Position numbers and translations under genes: made by a program. This document shows, piece after piece, positions 46,550-55,216 of a stretch of DNA of 64,000 nucleotides. The notes beneath the pieces are model-generated. The model saw only the letters and a program-made list of their open reading frames with translations. It did not search any database and was not told the DNA's origin. Origin of the DNA: Streptomyces pluripotens. Lineage in GTDB: Bacteria; Actinomycetota; Actinomycetes; Streptomycetales; Streptomycetaceae. The stretch covers positions 7,130,001 to 7,194,000 of the forward strand of contig NZ_CP021080.1 in NCBI RefSeq assembly GCF_000802245.2. The letters are read 5' to 3'. The stretch's first letter is position 1. Each line of letters opens with the position of its first letter.

Positions 46550-47418
46550 CGGGGGGCCACCCACAGCATGTCCAGGTGTCCGAGCAGCGGGTCGTAGTCC
46601 ACAGCGAGCAGCGTGCGCCGTTCGGCGCGCAGCCGTGGCAGCGTCTGGACCAGAGCGCTCCACAGCCCGGTGTAGGGGCTCCGGCGCCGGGCACGCAGCA
46701 CCTCGGCGTCCGGCGGGCCGACGGCATCCTCGAGTCCGGCGCCGAACAGCAGCAGTGGTGCCGGACTGCTGGTCGGGGCGCGGCGCCAGGCCGCGGTGGC
46801 CTGGCCGGCGGCCTCCTCGGGGGTGCCGGCCGTGGTGGCTCCGGCCGGGGCCAGCGCGAGGCCGCTGCCGCGTTCGCACAGCAGCCCGACGGCGGTGTGC
46901 CGGTCCGGAACGGGGGTTCCGGCGGGTGGTCGGTAGTGCAGGGCCGCCTGCTCCATGACCAACACCAGGGCCCGGGAGAACCCGCCGCTCACCAGATAGG
47001 TCGGCACCAGCCGCAGGGCGCTGAACGCCCCGGCGGTGCCCTGCTCGCACAGCGCGAAGGCGAACGGCCGTCCCGGGCAGTGGGCGCTCAGGTGGACGGA
47101 GGTGGCCCGGCCGGGCTGGACGTCCGGTGCCGCGAAGACCTGGATCAGCAGGTCCACCGGGCGGTCTGCCGGAACCAGCGCGTCGATGGCGGCCTCGCCC
47201 ATCTCAGCGAAGGACTGACCGCGTCCGGCGGCGAAGGCGTCCTCGTCCAGCGGCAGACCGTGGGCGCGGACCAGATCGCCGGTGAACACCCGCAGATCGG
47301 GGTCGAAGGCGGTGGGTGAGTCGCCGGCGATGTCTAGGCTCACCGCGTCGACCAGGCGAGCCGGACCGATCGCCTCCGGCGCGTCCGGCGCGTCGGCCGC
47401 AGGGGTGACGGCGCGCAC
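46546..47418 (-). CDS. Thiolase-fold, KAS III-like protein
   Basis: 290 residues. Segments such as DLLIQVFAAPDVQPG and ALCEQGTAGAFSALRLV resemble the N-terminal half of ketoacyl synthase III, with a Cys at the expected nucleophile position, while the C-terminal half is short and lacks clear catalytic His/Asn motifs. It may be a partner or chain-selecting subunit for the adjacent KAS III. The GTG at 47418 has AGGGG eight bases upstream and lies five bases after the ACP stop, so ACP, this gene and the PPTase form a tight unit. Confidence 0.6.
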   Translation of the reverse strand: MRAVTPAADAPDAPEAIGPARLVDAVSLDIAGDSPTAFDPDLRVFTGDLVRAHGLPLDEDAFAAGRGQSFAEMGEAAIDALVPADRPVDLLIQVFAAPDVQPGRATSVHLSAHCPGRPFAFALCEQGTAGAFSALRLVPTYLVSGGFSRALVLVMEQAALHYRPPAGTPVPDRHTAVGLLCERGSGLALAPAGATTAGTPEEAAGQATAAWRRAPTSSPAPLLLFGAGLEDAVGPPDAEVLRARRRSPYTGLWSALVQTLPRLRAERRTLLAVDYDPLLGHLDMLWVAPR

Positions 47419-47422
47419 GTCG

Positions 47423-47728
47423 TCACCCCTCGTCGATGATGTGCGCGGCGAGGAATCGGGCCAGGGCACCCACCGAGGCCAAGTCGTCCGGCCCGATGTC
47501 CTCGACGTCGATCTGGACGTCCAACTCGTCCTCGAGTTCCAGGATGAGTTCGAGGGTCAGTCCGGAGGTGAGCCCGAGTCCCTCCAACAGCGGTGTGGCG
47601 GAGGTGACGGGCTCGGTGGGTTCGCCCTTGAGGATGCGCGGCAGCAAGCGCACGATGCCGTCCTCCACCTGCCGGTCGGGGCCGGAGGCCGAGGTGTCGG
47701 GTGCTTCGGGGGCTGAGGTCTCGGTCAT
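47423..47728 (-). CDS. Acyl carrier protein
   Basis: 101 residues; a four-helix carrier of about 75 residues after an acidic, Pro/Ala-rich N-terminus. The phosphopantetheine Ser is the S of LGLTSGLTLELILELEDEL, where the usual D-S-L reads T-S-G. Acidic helix II fits interaction with KAS-type enzymes. ATG 47728 and ATG 47737 are both possible. It lies 109 bases after the KAS III gene, with the thiolase-like gene right behind it. Confidence 0.78.
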   Translation of the reverse strand: MTETSAPEAPDTSASGPDRQVEDGIVRLLPRILKGEPTEPVTSATPLLEGLGLTSGLTLELILELEDELDVQIDVEDIGPDDLASVGALARFLAAHIIDEG

Positions 47729-47837
47729 GCTGATCATCCCGTCTGGGGGCGGGTCCGTCGCCGGCGCACACGCCGACGGCGGACGGGAGCTGATGCGTAC
47801 GAGGGGACGACGGCGTCCCGGTGGGTTTGTGGGCGGG

Positions 47838-48815
47838 TCAGTGCTCCAGCACCATCGCGGCGAACGTCGCGCCGAGGCCGGAGGCCGCGACCAGGTAGCG
47901 GTCACCCGGACTCAGCAGACCGCGCCGGGTGGCCGTGTGGTGGTTGAGCAGGAAGTCGGCCGCGAAGCTGTGGCCCACGGAGGCCACGTTCTCCAGCAGC
48001 ACCCGGTCCATCGGATACCCGACGGCCTTGCAGATCCGGCGCCAGGAGATCCGGTTGACGTTGTGCGGGAGCAACAGGGTCACGGAGTCCCAGGTCTCTC
48101 CGGCCTGGGCCAGTGCCTCCTCCAGCACCCCGATCATGGCCGAGGGGTAGGCCCGCTGGTAGCGGTCGAGGAGGTCCCGGTCCTCCGCCAACCTTCCGTC
48201 GAACTCGCCGCGGAGATCGACGACATAGGAGAGTACCCGGTCGCGTTCCCCATCGGCACCGACCAGACAGGCCGCCGCCGTCTCACCGAAAACCGCGGTC
48301 TCCGGGACCAGTTGGGCATCCCGGGTGAAGGTCTTCTCACCCGCGACGATCAGGGCGAGGGCCTCCGGGTCCGGTTCGGCGGCCAGGAGCCGCCCCGCCA
48401 CGTCCACGGCCAGCAGGGAGCCGGCACAGGCGTGATGGGTGACCGTGAACGCACGGGCGTGCTCCAGCCCCAGACGGCCGAGCAGCTCATGCGGTGGATT
48501 GGTCGGGTACGGCACCCCGACCGGCATGCTGCGGGCGTACAGCACGTAGCGGACCAGGTGTTCCCGGCCGTGCAGTGACGTCAGCTCGCGTGCCGCCTTG
48601 GTCAGGAGGTCGGTGAGATCGCCATCCGGTTCGAAGCGGACCTGATCGAGGCCGTGGAACCGGCGTAGGAGCGTACGCTGTCGCGGCGTCAGCCCCAGTC
48701 GTTCACCCACCTTCTCCACTGGTTCGACCACGGGAGGCAGGTAGGCGGCGACTCCCTTCAGTGCGGTCACCCGGGTCAGTATTCCCACTGCTCGGGGATC
48801 ACACAAGATCTTCAC
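47838..48815 (-). CDS. 3-oxoacyl-ACP synthase III-type enzyme
   Basis: 325 residues; GTG start with GGAAGAG upstream. Active-site Cys in HHACAGSLLAVDVAG, catalytic His in LLPHNVNRISW. The third position, normally the Asn of an N-x-S-A-A motif in FabH, reads VGHSFAADFLLNHHTA, with His at the usual Asn place. Such variants occur in secondary-metabolite KAS III relatives that transfer or condense unusual acyl groups. It probably starts or terminates a chain on the adjacent ACP. It is divergent from the glycosyltransferase gene across 72 bases. Confidence 0.85.
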   Translation of the reverse strand: MKILCDPRAVGILTRVTALKGVAAYLPPVVEPVEKVGERLGLTPRQRTLLRRFHGLDQVRFEPDGDLTDLLTKAARELTSLHGREHLVRYVLYARSMPVGVPYPTNPPHELLGRLGLEHARAFTVTHHACAGSLLAVDVAGRLLAAEPDPEALALIVAGEKTFTRDAQLVPETAVFGETAAACLVGADGERDRVLSYVVDLRGEFDGRLAEDRDLLDRYQRAYPSAMIGVLEEALAQAGETWDSVTLLLPHNVNRISWRRICKAVGYPMDRVLLENVASVGHSFAADFLLNHHTATRRGLLSPGDRYLVAASGLGATFAAMVLEH

Positions 48816-48887
48816 CGTCTCTTCCTGATCGCTGCGCTGTGATGAACTCGCGTTCGACGCAGACCCGTTCACTGCTCTGGAGGCTAC

Positions 48888-50114
48888 GTGTCCTCTTCCT
48901 CCCGTCCGCTGCGCATCCTGCTGGTGACGCCCCCGTTGACCGGCCATCTCCATCCTGCGCTGGCGCTCGCCGATGAGCTGCGCGGTCGCGGCCACACCGT
49001 TGCCTGGGCCGGGCCGGAGCCAGTGCTGCGCCCCGTCCTGGGGCCTGGCGCGGAGATCCGGCCCACCGGGTCGAGGCTGTTCCGGGAGCAGGCGGTGGGC
49101 GGGACAGCCGCGATCCGCACGCTGTGGCGGGACTTCGTCGTGCCGTACGCCCGCTTCACCCTGCCCGCACTGCGCCGGGCGGTGGGGGAGTGGCGGCCAG
49201 ACGTGGTGCTGGTCGACCAGCACAGCCCGGGCGGGGCGCTGGCCGCGCATCTTCACCAGGTGCCCTGGGCGGGCTTCGCTCCTTCGTCGATGGAGCTGGG
49301 GCGACCGCCGGGGGAGCAACCGGAGCTGGCCCGGTGGCAGGAGGAACTGCTGCGCGGGCTGTGGCGACGCGCCGGACTACCCGAGGACGACTACGTGGAC
49401 CCGAGGTATGCGCCGGGACTGATCCTCGCCTGCACCTCGCCGGCACTGCTGGGCGCGGCGGTACCGGGGATGCCCGCCCCCGGTGCGGACATGGAGCCGC
49501 TGCCGCCCCAGTGCGTCGCGGTGGGACCGCTGCTGACGGTGCGCCGGGAGAACGACGCCGGGTTCCCCTGGGAACGGCTGCGATCCGGTCGCCGCCGGGT
49601 ACTGGTCACGCTCGGCACGCTGTCGGCGTCGGTGGCGGAGGACTTCCTGATGCGCACCAGCGCGGCACTGACCGCACTGGCCGACCGCGTCCAGGCGATC
49701 GTGGCGGCACCGCCACCGGTGCTGGACCGCATGCCGGAGGATGTGCTGGGCCTGCCGCGGGTGCCAGTGCTGGAACTGCTGCGGCGCGGCGAGGTGGATG
49801 CGGTGCTCTGCCACGGCGGCATGAACACGGTGTGCGAGGCGCTGGCTCACGGCGTTCCGCTAGTGCTGGCCCCCATCCGCCATGACCAGCCGATCACCGC
49901 GGATCGCGTCGCCTCGCTGGGCGCCGGCGTGCGGCTGGATTTCGCAGCGGCCGGCCCCGAGCGGATCGGCGCGGCGCTGCGGGCCGTTCTGGACGAGCCG
50001 GGTCCGGCTCGTGCCGCGCGACTGATGGCCAGTCACCTCGCCGGTCTGGGCGGAGCCTCCCGCGCCGCGGACCTGCTGGAGCGCTGGGCGCACTGCGCCC
50101 ACGTGCCCGGCTGA
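48888..50114 (+). CDS. GT1-family glycosyltransferase
   Basis: 408 residues; GTG start with GGAGG just upstream. The N-terminal acceptor domain begins ILLVTPPLTGHLHPALALADEL, and the C-terminal donor domain has the nucleotide-sugar motif CHGGMNTVCEALAHGVPLVL, PIRHDQPITADRV. This is the GT-B fold of macrolide- and polyketide-type glycosyltransferases. It would glycosylate the cluster product, or inactivate it for self-protection, as oleandomycin-type enzymes do. No deoxysugar genes are seen nearby, so a common UDP/dTDP-sugar is likely. Confidence 0.9.
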   Translation: MSSSSRPLRILLVTPPLTGHLHPALALADELRGRGHTVAWAGPEPVLRPVLGPGAEIRPTGSRLFREQAVGGTAAIRTLWRDFVVPYARFTLPALRRAVGEWRPDVVLVDQHSPGGALAAHLHQVPWAGFAPSSMELGRPPGEQPELARWQEELLRGLWRRAGLPEDDYVDPRYAPGLILACTSPALLGAAVPGMPAPGADMEPLPPQCVAVGPLLTVRRENDAGFPWERLRSGRRRVLVTLGTLSASVAEDFLMRTSAALTALADRVQAIVAAPPPVLDRMPEDVLGLPRVPVLELLRRGEVDAVLCHGGMNTVCEALAHGVPLVLAPIRHDQPITADRVASLGAGVRLDFAAAGPERIGAALRAVLDEPGPARAARLMASHLAGLGGASRAADLLERWAHCAHVPG

Positions 50115-50131
50115 CGAACGCTGCCGCATTT

Positions 50132-50143
50132 TGGTCCAGACCA
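50132..50143. promoter_or_regulatory. dre-like site upstream of the ABC exporter genes
   Basis: TGGTCCAGACCA, differing from the perfect DasR palindrome at one position, 18 bases after the glycosyltransferase stop and about 103 bases before the ATPase start. Confidence 0.6.
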
Positions 50144-50245
50144 TTGCCCCGGCGTGTTGCGGTCCCCTAGGGTGACGCTGGCCGAGCGGGCCGGCGGAGT
50201 CCCGCCACACCACCCCCAACCCCCTTTCACCACCGGGAGACTGGG

Positions 50246-51235
50246 TTGATCCTGACCACGGGGCTGCGCAAGTCCTTCACCTTCCGCCGAGGACGCGGCA
50301 AGCCGGTCCATGCCGTTCGCGGAATCGACCTGGCCGTGCAGCCGCGCGAGATCTTCGGTGTTCTCGGCCCCAACGGCGCCGGCAAGACGACGACGTTGCG
50401 GATGCTCGCCACTCTGATCCGCCCGGACGGCGGTCGCGCCGAGATCGCCGGAGTCGACCTGCTCACCGATCCCGGTGAAGTGCGTCGGCGCATCGGGTAC
50501 GTGGCCCAGGGTGGCGGCACCACGGACGGGGTCAGTGCTCGCGAGGAACTCGTGATGCAGGCCCGCATGTACGGGATCGCCAAGACCGAGGCCGCCGACC
50601 GGGCCCAGGCCGCCGTTGACGCCTTCGGCCTGGCCGAGTTCGGCGACCGCCACTGTAAGACCTATTCCGGCGGACAGCGGCGGCGGGTCGATCTGGCGCT
50701 GGGCGTCATCCACCGGCCCAGGCTGCTGTTCCTCGACGAGCCCACTGTGGGCCTGGACCCGCAGAGCAGGTCTCAGGTCTGGGCCGAGGTGCGGCGCCTG
50801 CGCGACGAGGGGATGACGGTGCTGCTGTGCACCCACTACCTGGACGAGGCCGACGGGCTGTGCGACCGCGTCGGGATCGTCGACCACGGCCGCGTCGTCG
50901 CCGAGGGGACCCCCGAACAGTTGAAGAAGGAGATCTCCGGTGACGCGGTCGGCCTGACGCTGCACCCTGCGGAACTCGGCGGTGCCGAGGCCGTGCTGCG
51001 TGAACTGTCCTGGGTCAACCGCCTGGAGCGGGTTCCCGGAGCCGAGGACACTTCGGGGGAGGCCCGGGACGCGGGGGAGCTGCGCGTGTATGTCCCGGAC
51101 GCGGCAGCTGCCCTGCCGCAGCTCCTGCGGGTGCTCCAGGACGCCGGTGTCGATCCGGTTCTCGTCCAACTGCGCCGGCCGAGTCTGGACGATGTCTTCC
51201 TGGCCCGCACCGGCCGTTCGCTCGACCTCGGCTGA
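50246..51235 (+). CDS. DrrA-type ABC exporter ATP-binding protein
   Basis: 329 residues. Walker A GPNGAGKTTTLRML, Q-loop YVAQGGGTTDGVSAREEL, signature YSGGQRRRVDLALG, Walker B LLFLDEPTVGLD. The ~90-residue C-terminal extension (ending SLDDVFLARTGRSLDL) is typical of the daunorubicin-resistance DrrA family. TTG start with GGGAGA ahead. With the next gene it forms a drug exporter, probably for the cluster product and self-resistance. Confidence 0.9.
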   Translation: MILTTGLRKSFTFRRGRGKPVHAVRGIDLAVQPREIFGVLGPNGAGKTTTLRMLATLIRPDGGRAEIAGVDLLTDPGEVRRRIGYVAQGGGTTDGVSAREELVMQARMYGIAKTEAADRAQAAVDAFGLAEFGDRHCKTYSGGQRRRVDLALGVIHRPRLLFLDEPTVGLDPQSRSQVWAEVRRLRDEGMTVLLCTHYLDEADGLCDRVGIVDHGRVVAEGTPEQLKKEISGDAVGLTLHPAELGGAEAVLRELSWVNRLERVPGAEDTSGEARDAGELRVYVPDAAAALPQLLRVLQDAGVDPVLVQLRRPSLDDVFLARTGRSLDLG

Positions 51236-51303
51236 GCGACGCCTGTGCCCCTCCCGCCGCTGCCGTTTCCGTCTCTTCCGTCACCGCACTCCGTGAGGCC
51301 ACT

Positions 51304-52068
51304 GTGAAGTTGTCGCGGGACACCTGGCTCATCTTCCAGCGCCAGGTGCTGATCATGTGCAGGACGCCCGTCTGGATCCTGGTCGGCATCCTGCAACCCG
51401 TCTGCTACCTGCTGCTGTTCGCTCCGCTGCTCAGGGCCGCCCTGGTCACCGAGGGGGCACAGAGCCAGGCGGACGCCTACCGAGTCTACGTCCCCGGCCT
51501 GCTCACCGCACTGGCCCTGATGGGCGGCTTGTTCACCGGCTTCTCGCTGCTCGGGGAGTTGCGGGCCGGCATCATCGAAAGGTCCCGGGTGACGCCCGTC
51601 AGCCGTGCGGCACTGCTGCTGGGGCGCGCACTGCGCGAGGTGGTCGCTCTGCTGGTGCAGGCGCTGTTGGTCACGCTGCTCGCCTTGCCCTTCGGGCTGT
51701 CGGTGTCGCCGGCCCATCTGGTGCTGGCCTTCCTGCTGCTGGGACTGATCGTGCTGATGGCCTCCAGCGTCTCCTACGGGCTGGCCCTGCTGATCGGTGA
51801 CGACGCCGCCCTGGGGCCGGTAGTGAACACCCTGGCGCAGCCGCTGGCCCTGCTGTCCGGCACGTTGTTGCCGATTGCCCTGGGGCCCCGGTGGCTGCGG
51901 ACCGCGGCCGAGTGGAATCCGCTCTACTGGGCCGTCGAGGGTATGCGTGCGTTGTTCCGAGGCGACGCAGGTGCGCCCGCCGTGTTCAACGGCCTGCTAT
52001 TGACCTCTGGGCTGGCCGCGCTGGCGGTGGCCTGGTCCGCGCGGCTGTTCGCCGTGCGGATCCGCTGA
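51304..52068 (+). CDS. DrrB-type ABC-2 exporter permease
   Basis: 254 residues with six hydrophobic segments; the ABC-2 family pattern is visible in LLFAPLLRAALV, a central GFSLLGELRAGIIERSRVTPVSRAALLLGR loop (two motifs of up to 20 residues each) and the C-terminal NPLYWAVEGMRALFRGD. GTG start 68 bases after the ATPase gene. It forms the membrane channel of the two-component exporter. Confidence 0.9.
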   Translation: MKLSRDTWLIFQRQVLIMCRTPVWILVGILQPVCYLLLFAPLLRAALVTEGAQSQADAYRVYVPGLLTALALMGGLFTGFSLLGELRAGIIERSRVTPVSRAALLLGRALREVVALLVQALLVTLLALPFGLSVSPAHLVLAFLLLGLIVLMASSVSYGLALLIGDDAALGPVVNTLAQPLALLSGTLLPIALGPRWLRTAAEWNPLYWAVEGMRALFRGDAGAPAVFNGLLLTSGLAALAVAWSARLFAVRIR

Positions 52069-52101
52069 GCGAGGCCGGCACCTGTTTGCCCTGCCCGCTT
52101 G

Positions 52102-53445
52102 TCACCGGCCGGGAGCGGGGCCCCGGCCGGTGCGCACGGTGACGAAGGCAGCGAGCCGACCGACACCCTGCCGGATCCGGTCCGGCGTCAGATAGCTGCA
52201 GGACAGCCGAGCCAGGCGTGCACCGCCTCCTGCCGGGTAGAAGGCGGCCATCGGGGTCCACAGGACTCCGAAGTCCCGTGCGCACTCCTCCATCGCCTCG
52301 GGGTCCGCCTCGAAAGGCAGCGTCAGGACCAGGAAGAACCCGCCGGACGGTGCGTTCCAGGAGACACCGTGGATGGCCTGCCGGTCAGCGGGGAAGACCC
52401 GCTCCAACTCGCCCAGTAGCACACGCAGGTTGCCGGCGTAGAAGCGCCGCACCGGCTCCCCGGCGGCACGTAGCCGGAAGCCGCAGCGCAGCAGCATCCC
52501 GCCGATGACGGCCTGGCTCAGGGCCGAAGTGTTCACCGTGGTCATGGATTTGAGCCGAGCCAGTTCGTCGGCGAGCCTTCCGGCCGCACCGCTCCGGCCG
52601 GTCACCCGTTGATCGGCGACCACGTAGCCGAGGCGTGCGCCGGGGAAGCAGGTCTTGGCGTACGACCCGATGTGGACCACTCTGCGCCGGGTGTCCAGTG
52701 CCTTCAGCGTCGGCCGGGACCGGTCGTCGAGGGAGAAGAAACCATAGGGGTCGTCCTCGATCAGCAGTAGGTCCAGATCCTCGGCCAGGTCCAGCAGCCG
52801 TCGCCGCGCGGCCACCGGCAGCGACGCCCCCGACGGGTTGGCGAAGTCCGGGACGAGGTAGCAGGCCCGCGGCCGGCGGCCGGCGGCGCGCTCGGCCCGC
52901 ACCGTGGCGGCCAGTGCCTCGGGGGCCATCCCGCCCGCTGCTCCTTCGGGCACCGGCACCACCGGGATGTCCAGTAGCCGGGCGGCACCGGTGATCCCGA
53001 CGTAGCACGGGGAGGAGACGAGCAGCACGTCGTCGGGCCCCGCACACAGCGCGCGCAGTACCAGCAGCATGCCTTCCTGTGCGCCGACGGTGACGACGAT
53101 GTCCTCGGGGTCGGCGCGGATCGCCTCGTCCGCCAGCAGTTGCCGGGCGATGAGATCGTTGATCAGGCCCTTGGTGCGGCCGTACTGGAACAGTCGAGAG
53201 CGGACGGCGTCGCCGTCGAGCCCGCAGTCCTCGCGGAGATGGGCGACGTAGGAGTCGAGCGACGCGCTGATGTCGGCCGTGTCGAAGAGCCCCTCGTAGG
53301 GGCGGCCGGGCGCGAAGGACACGGCATCGGGATAGCGCAGGGTGACCTCGTTGAGGAAGGTCATCTGGTCCAGCAGAGGATCGGCTAGGGAGCCATGCAG
53401 CTCCGCCAGCGGCAGCCCGGTGGGGGCCGGGGACGGCGTGCTCAT
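52102..53445 (-). CDS. hpgT: HpgT-like PLP aminotransferase (4-hydroxyphenylglycine formation)
   Basis: 447 residues, fold-type I class I/II. FQYGRTKGL, TVGAQEGMLLVLRAL, DFANPSG, the Asp of IEDDPYGFF and the PLP Lys in GSYAKTCFPGARLGY are all present. The N-terminal SFAPGRPYEGLFD segment is characteristic of HpgT/PglE enzymes, which turn 4-hydroxyphenylglyoxylate (or phenylglyoxylate) into the arylglycine using tyrosine or phenylalanine as donor. ATG overlaps the hydrolase stop region by four bases. It is the last gene of the leftward Hmo-methyltransferase-hydrolase-HpgT operon. Confidence 0.85.
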   Translation of the reverse strand: MSTPSPAPTGLPLAELHGSLADPLLDQMTFLNEVTLRYPDAVSFAPGRPYEGLFDTADISASLDSYVAHLREDCGLDGDAVRSRLFQYGRTKGLINDLIARQLLADEAIRADPEDIVVTVGAQEGMLLVLRALCAGPDDVLLVSSPCYVGITGAARLLDIPVVPVPEGAAGGMAPEALAATVRAERAAGRRPRACYLVPDFANPSGASLPVAARRRLLDLAEDLDLLLIEDDPYGFFSLDDRSRPTLKALDTRRRVVHIGSYAKTCFPGARLGYVVADQRVTGRSGAAGRLADELARLKSMTTVNTSALSQAVIGGMLLRCGFRLRAAGEPVRRFYAGNLRVLLGELERVFPADRQAIHGVSWNAPSGGFFLVLTLPFEADPEAMEECARDFGVLWTPMAAFYPAGGGARLARLSCSYLTPDRIRQGVGRLAAFVTVRTGRGPAPGR

Positions 53446-54404
53446 CGGCGGGTCTCCACGCCGGCGCTGTCGAAGGCGGACCGCAGCCGCGTGGCCGCGA
53501 GTACCTGGGCGTCCCGCGCGTCGTCCAGTGTGCCGGCCATGGTGAAGAAGCCGTGCGCCATGCCCGCGAAGCGCCGCAGTCCGACGGGGACCGCGGCGGC
53601 CCGCAGCCGTTCCGCGTACCGTTCTCCTTCGGCGCGCAGCGGGTCGTACTCCGCAGTGATCACCGTGGCAGGTGGCAGCCCGGCGAGATCTGGGGCGAGC
53701 AGCGGGGAGGCCAGCGGATCGTGCCCGTCGGCGGGGTCGGCCAGATAGTGCGACCAGTACCAGTCCACCGAGTGCCGGTTGAAGAGCAGGGGATCCTCCT
53801 CATCGCCGGCCGCTGACGAAGAGGGGGGCCGGTATGCGGTGTTGGGATAGACCAGGAGCTGGTGCCGCAGTGGTGGTGCGGAGGCGTCCCGCCACAGCAG
53901 CGTCAGCGCCGCGGCCAGGTTGCCACCCGCGCTGTCCCCGCCGACCGCGAGGCGACTGGAGTCCAGGCTGTGGGCGGCGCCCCGCTCATGCAGCCAGCGG
54001 AGCGCGGCATGGCAGTCCCGCAGCCCAGCGGGAAAGGGGTGTTCGGGAGCCAGCCGATATCCCACCACGGCCACCGCGCAGCCCGCCGCGTTGGCCAGGG
54101 CCCGGGAGACGCCGTCCGCGGTGTCCAGGCAGCCCAGTGTCCAGCCCCCGCCGTAGAGGTAGAGGAGCACCGGCAGACCGGTGTCCTCGGTGGGGCGGTA
54201 CAGGCGGACGACGAGCGGTCCGCCGGGCCCCGCGATCAGGTGCTCTTCCACCCGGGCGACCCGTTCGGCGGCGCCGGCCGAGGCCCGGAGCGCGGCAAGG
54301 TCCTCGGCCCGCGCCCGCTCCAGCGGGAGCCGGTACAGCGGGGGAGTGCCGGCGCGGGCACGCTCCCGCCGCAGCTGCTGCCACTGCGGGTGCAACGGGG
54401 TCAC
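53442..54404 (-). CDS. Alpha/beta hydrolase (HSL/acetyl-esterase family)
   Basis: 320 residues. Oxyanion-hole motif YGGGWTLG (HGGG variant), nucleophile Ser in GGDSAGGNL, Asp in EYDPLRAEGE and His in GMAHGFF: a complete triad of hormone-sensitive-lipase-like esterases. GTG start overlapping the methyltransferase stop (GTGA). It lies between Hpg genes. It may release, cyclise or deacylate the carrier-bound product, because no thioesterase is otherwise visible; inference. Confidence 0.85.
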   Translation of the reverse strand: MTPLHPQWQQLRRERARAGTPPLYRLPLERARAEDLAALRASAGAAERVARVEEHLIAGPGGPLVVRLYRPTEDTGLPVLLYLYGGGWTLGCLDTADGVSRALANAAGCAVAVVGYRLAPEHPFPAGLRDCHAALRWLHERGAAHSLDSSRLAVGGDSAGGNLAAALTLLWRDASAPPLRHQLLVYPNTAYRPPSSSAAGDEEDPLLFNRHSVDWYWSHYLADPADGHDPLASPLLAPDLAGLPPATVITAEYDPLRAEGERYAERLRAAAVPVGLRRFAGMAHGFFTMAGTLDDARDAQVLAATRLRSAFDSAGVETRR

Positions 54405-55216
54405 CAGTCCGCCCCGGCCCCAGGCCCGCTCGGTGCCGCGGCCTCCAGGTAGAGCGTCTCGTCCCGGCGGAAGCTGGTGTCCAGCGCCGCCACGTCCTCC
54501 CGCAGTCCTTCCCGATAGCTGCGGCGGCGGATGTCCCAGCCCTCGAAGCCGGCCGAGTCCAGGGCATGGCGCAGCTCGTCCTCGTCGTAGATCCACCGGT
54601 GTCCGAAGTGGTAGAAGATCTGGTTCAGCATGAATGCTCTGCGTTCGGGCATCGGGGGGCCCACCCGCAGGGTGCGTAGCCTGCGGCGGTGTCGGGTGAA
54701 GAACGCGCCGCGGTCGTCGAGATAGCCGCGGACGTAGCGCTCCAGGTCCGGTGTGGTCAGCCGCAGGATTCCGCCGGGCCGCAGGATTCGACGGACCTCT
54801 CGCAGCCAGGAGGTGACGGTGCCCAGCGGGACGTGCTCGACCAGATGCTCCGCGTAGACCCAGTCCACCGAGCACGCGTCGAAGGGGAGTGGGTCGCTGA
54901 TGTCGAGCTGGGTGAAGTGGTGGGCCCCCTCCACCAGGTACACGGATCCGGGGGTGGTCGCGGTGTCTGGAGTGTGCAGGGGGAGCAGATCGGTGCCCAG
55001 GCCCTGTGGGTGCGCGGTACGGAAGGCGGCGAACTCGATGCCGGTGAGGCCGAGTCCGGCGAAGTCGGCGTGGCTGCGCGGTACCTGCTCGCACACCTTC
55101 TCCAGGGAGGAGCAGGAGGCCAGGTTCTCGGTGAACCGGCCCATCAGCTCGTCCAGTCCTGCGGGGTCCTCCCAGTCCCAGCCGGGGAAGGTCTGGTCGG
55201 TGGATGCGGTGGTCAC
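54401..55216 (-). CDS. SAM-dependent methyltransferase-like protein
   Basis: 271 residues. The second half matches class I methyltransferases of the COG4627 type: QLDISDPLPFDACSVDWVYA, EHLVEHV, EVRRILRPGGILRLTTPDLE. The usual glycine-rich SAM motif I is not visible; the N-terminal ~80 residues are unlike standard members. So either the cofactor loop is atypical or the protein has diverged in function. GTG start overlaps the Hmo-like gene stop (GTGA). It could methylate the Hpg nitrogen, oxygen or carboxyl group; unproven. Confidence 0.7.
   Translation of the reverse strand: MTTASTDQTFPGWDWEDPAGLDELMGRFTENLASCSSLEKVCEQVPRSHADFAGLGLTGIEFAAFRTAHPQGLGTDLLPLHTPDTATTPGSVYLVEGAHHFTQLDISDPLPFDACSVDWVYAEHLVEHVPLGTVTSWLREVRRILRPGGILRLTTPDLERYVRGYLDDRGAFFTRHRRRLRTLRVGPPMPERRAFMLNQIFYHFGHRWIYDEDELRHALDSAGFEGWDIRRRSYREGLREDVAALDTSFRRDETLYLEAAAPSGPGAGADW

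Noticed and set aside
46670..46700. A GTCTGGACCAGAG sequence resembling a dre site
   Set aside because: It lies inside the KAS III-like coding sequence and is not centred like a dre palindrome.
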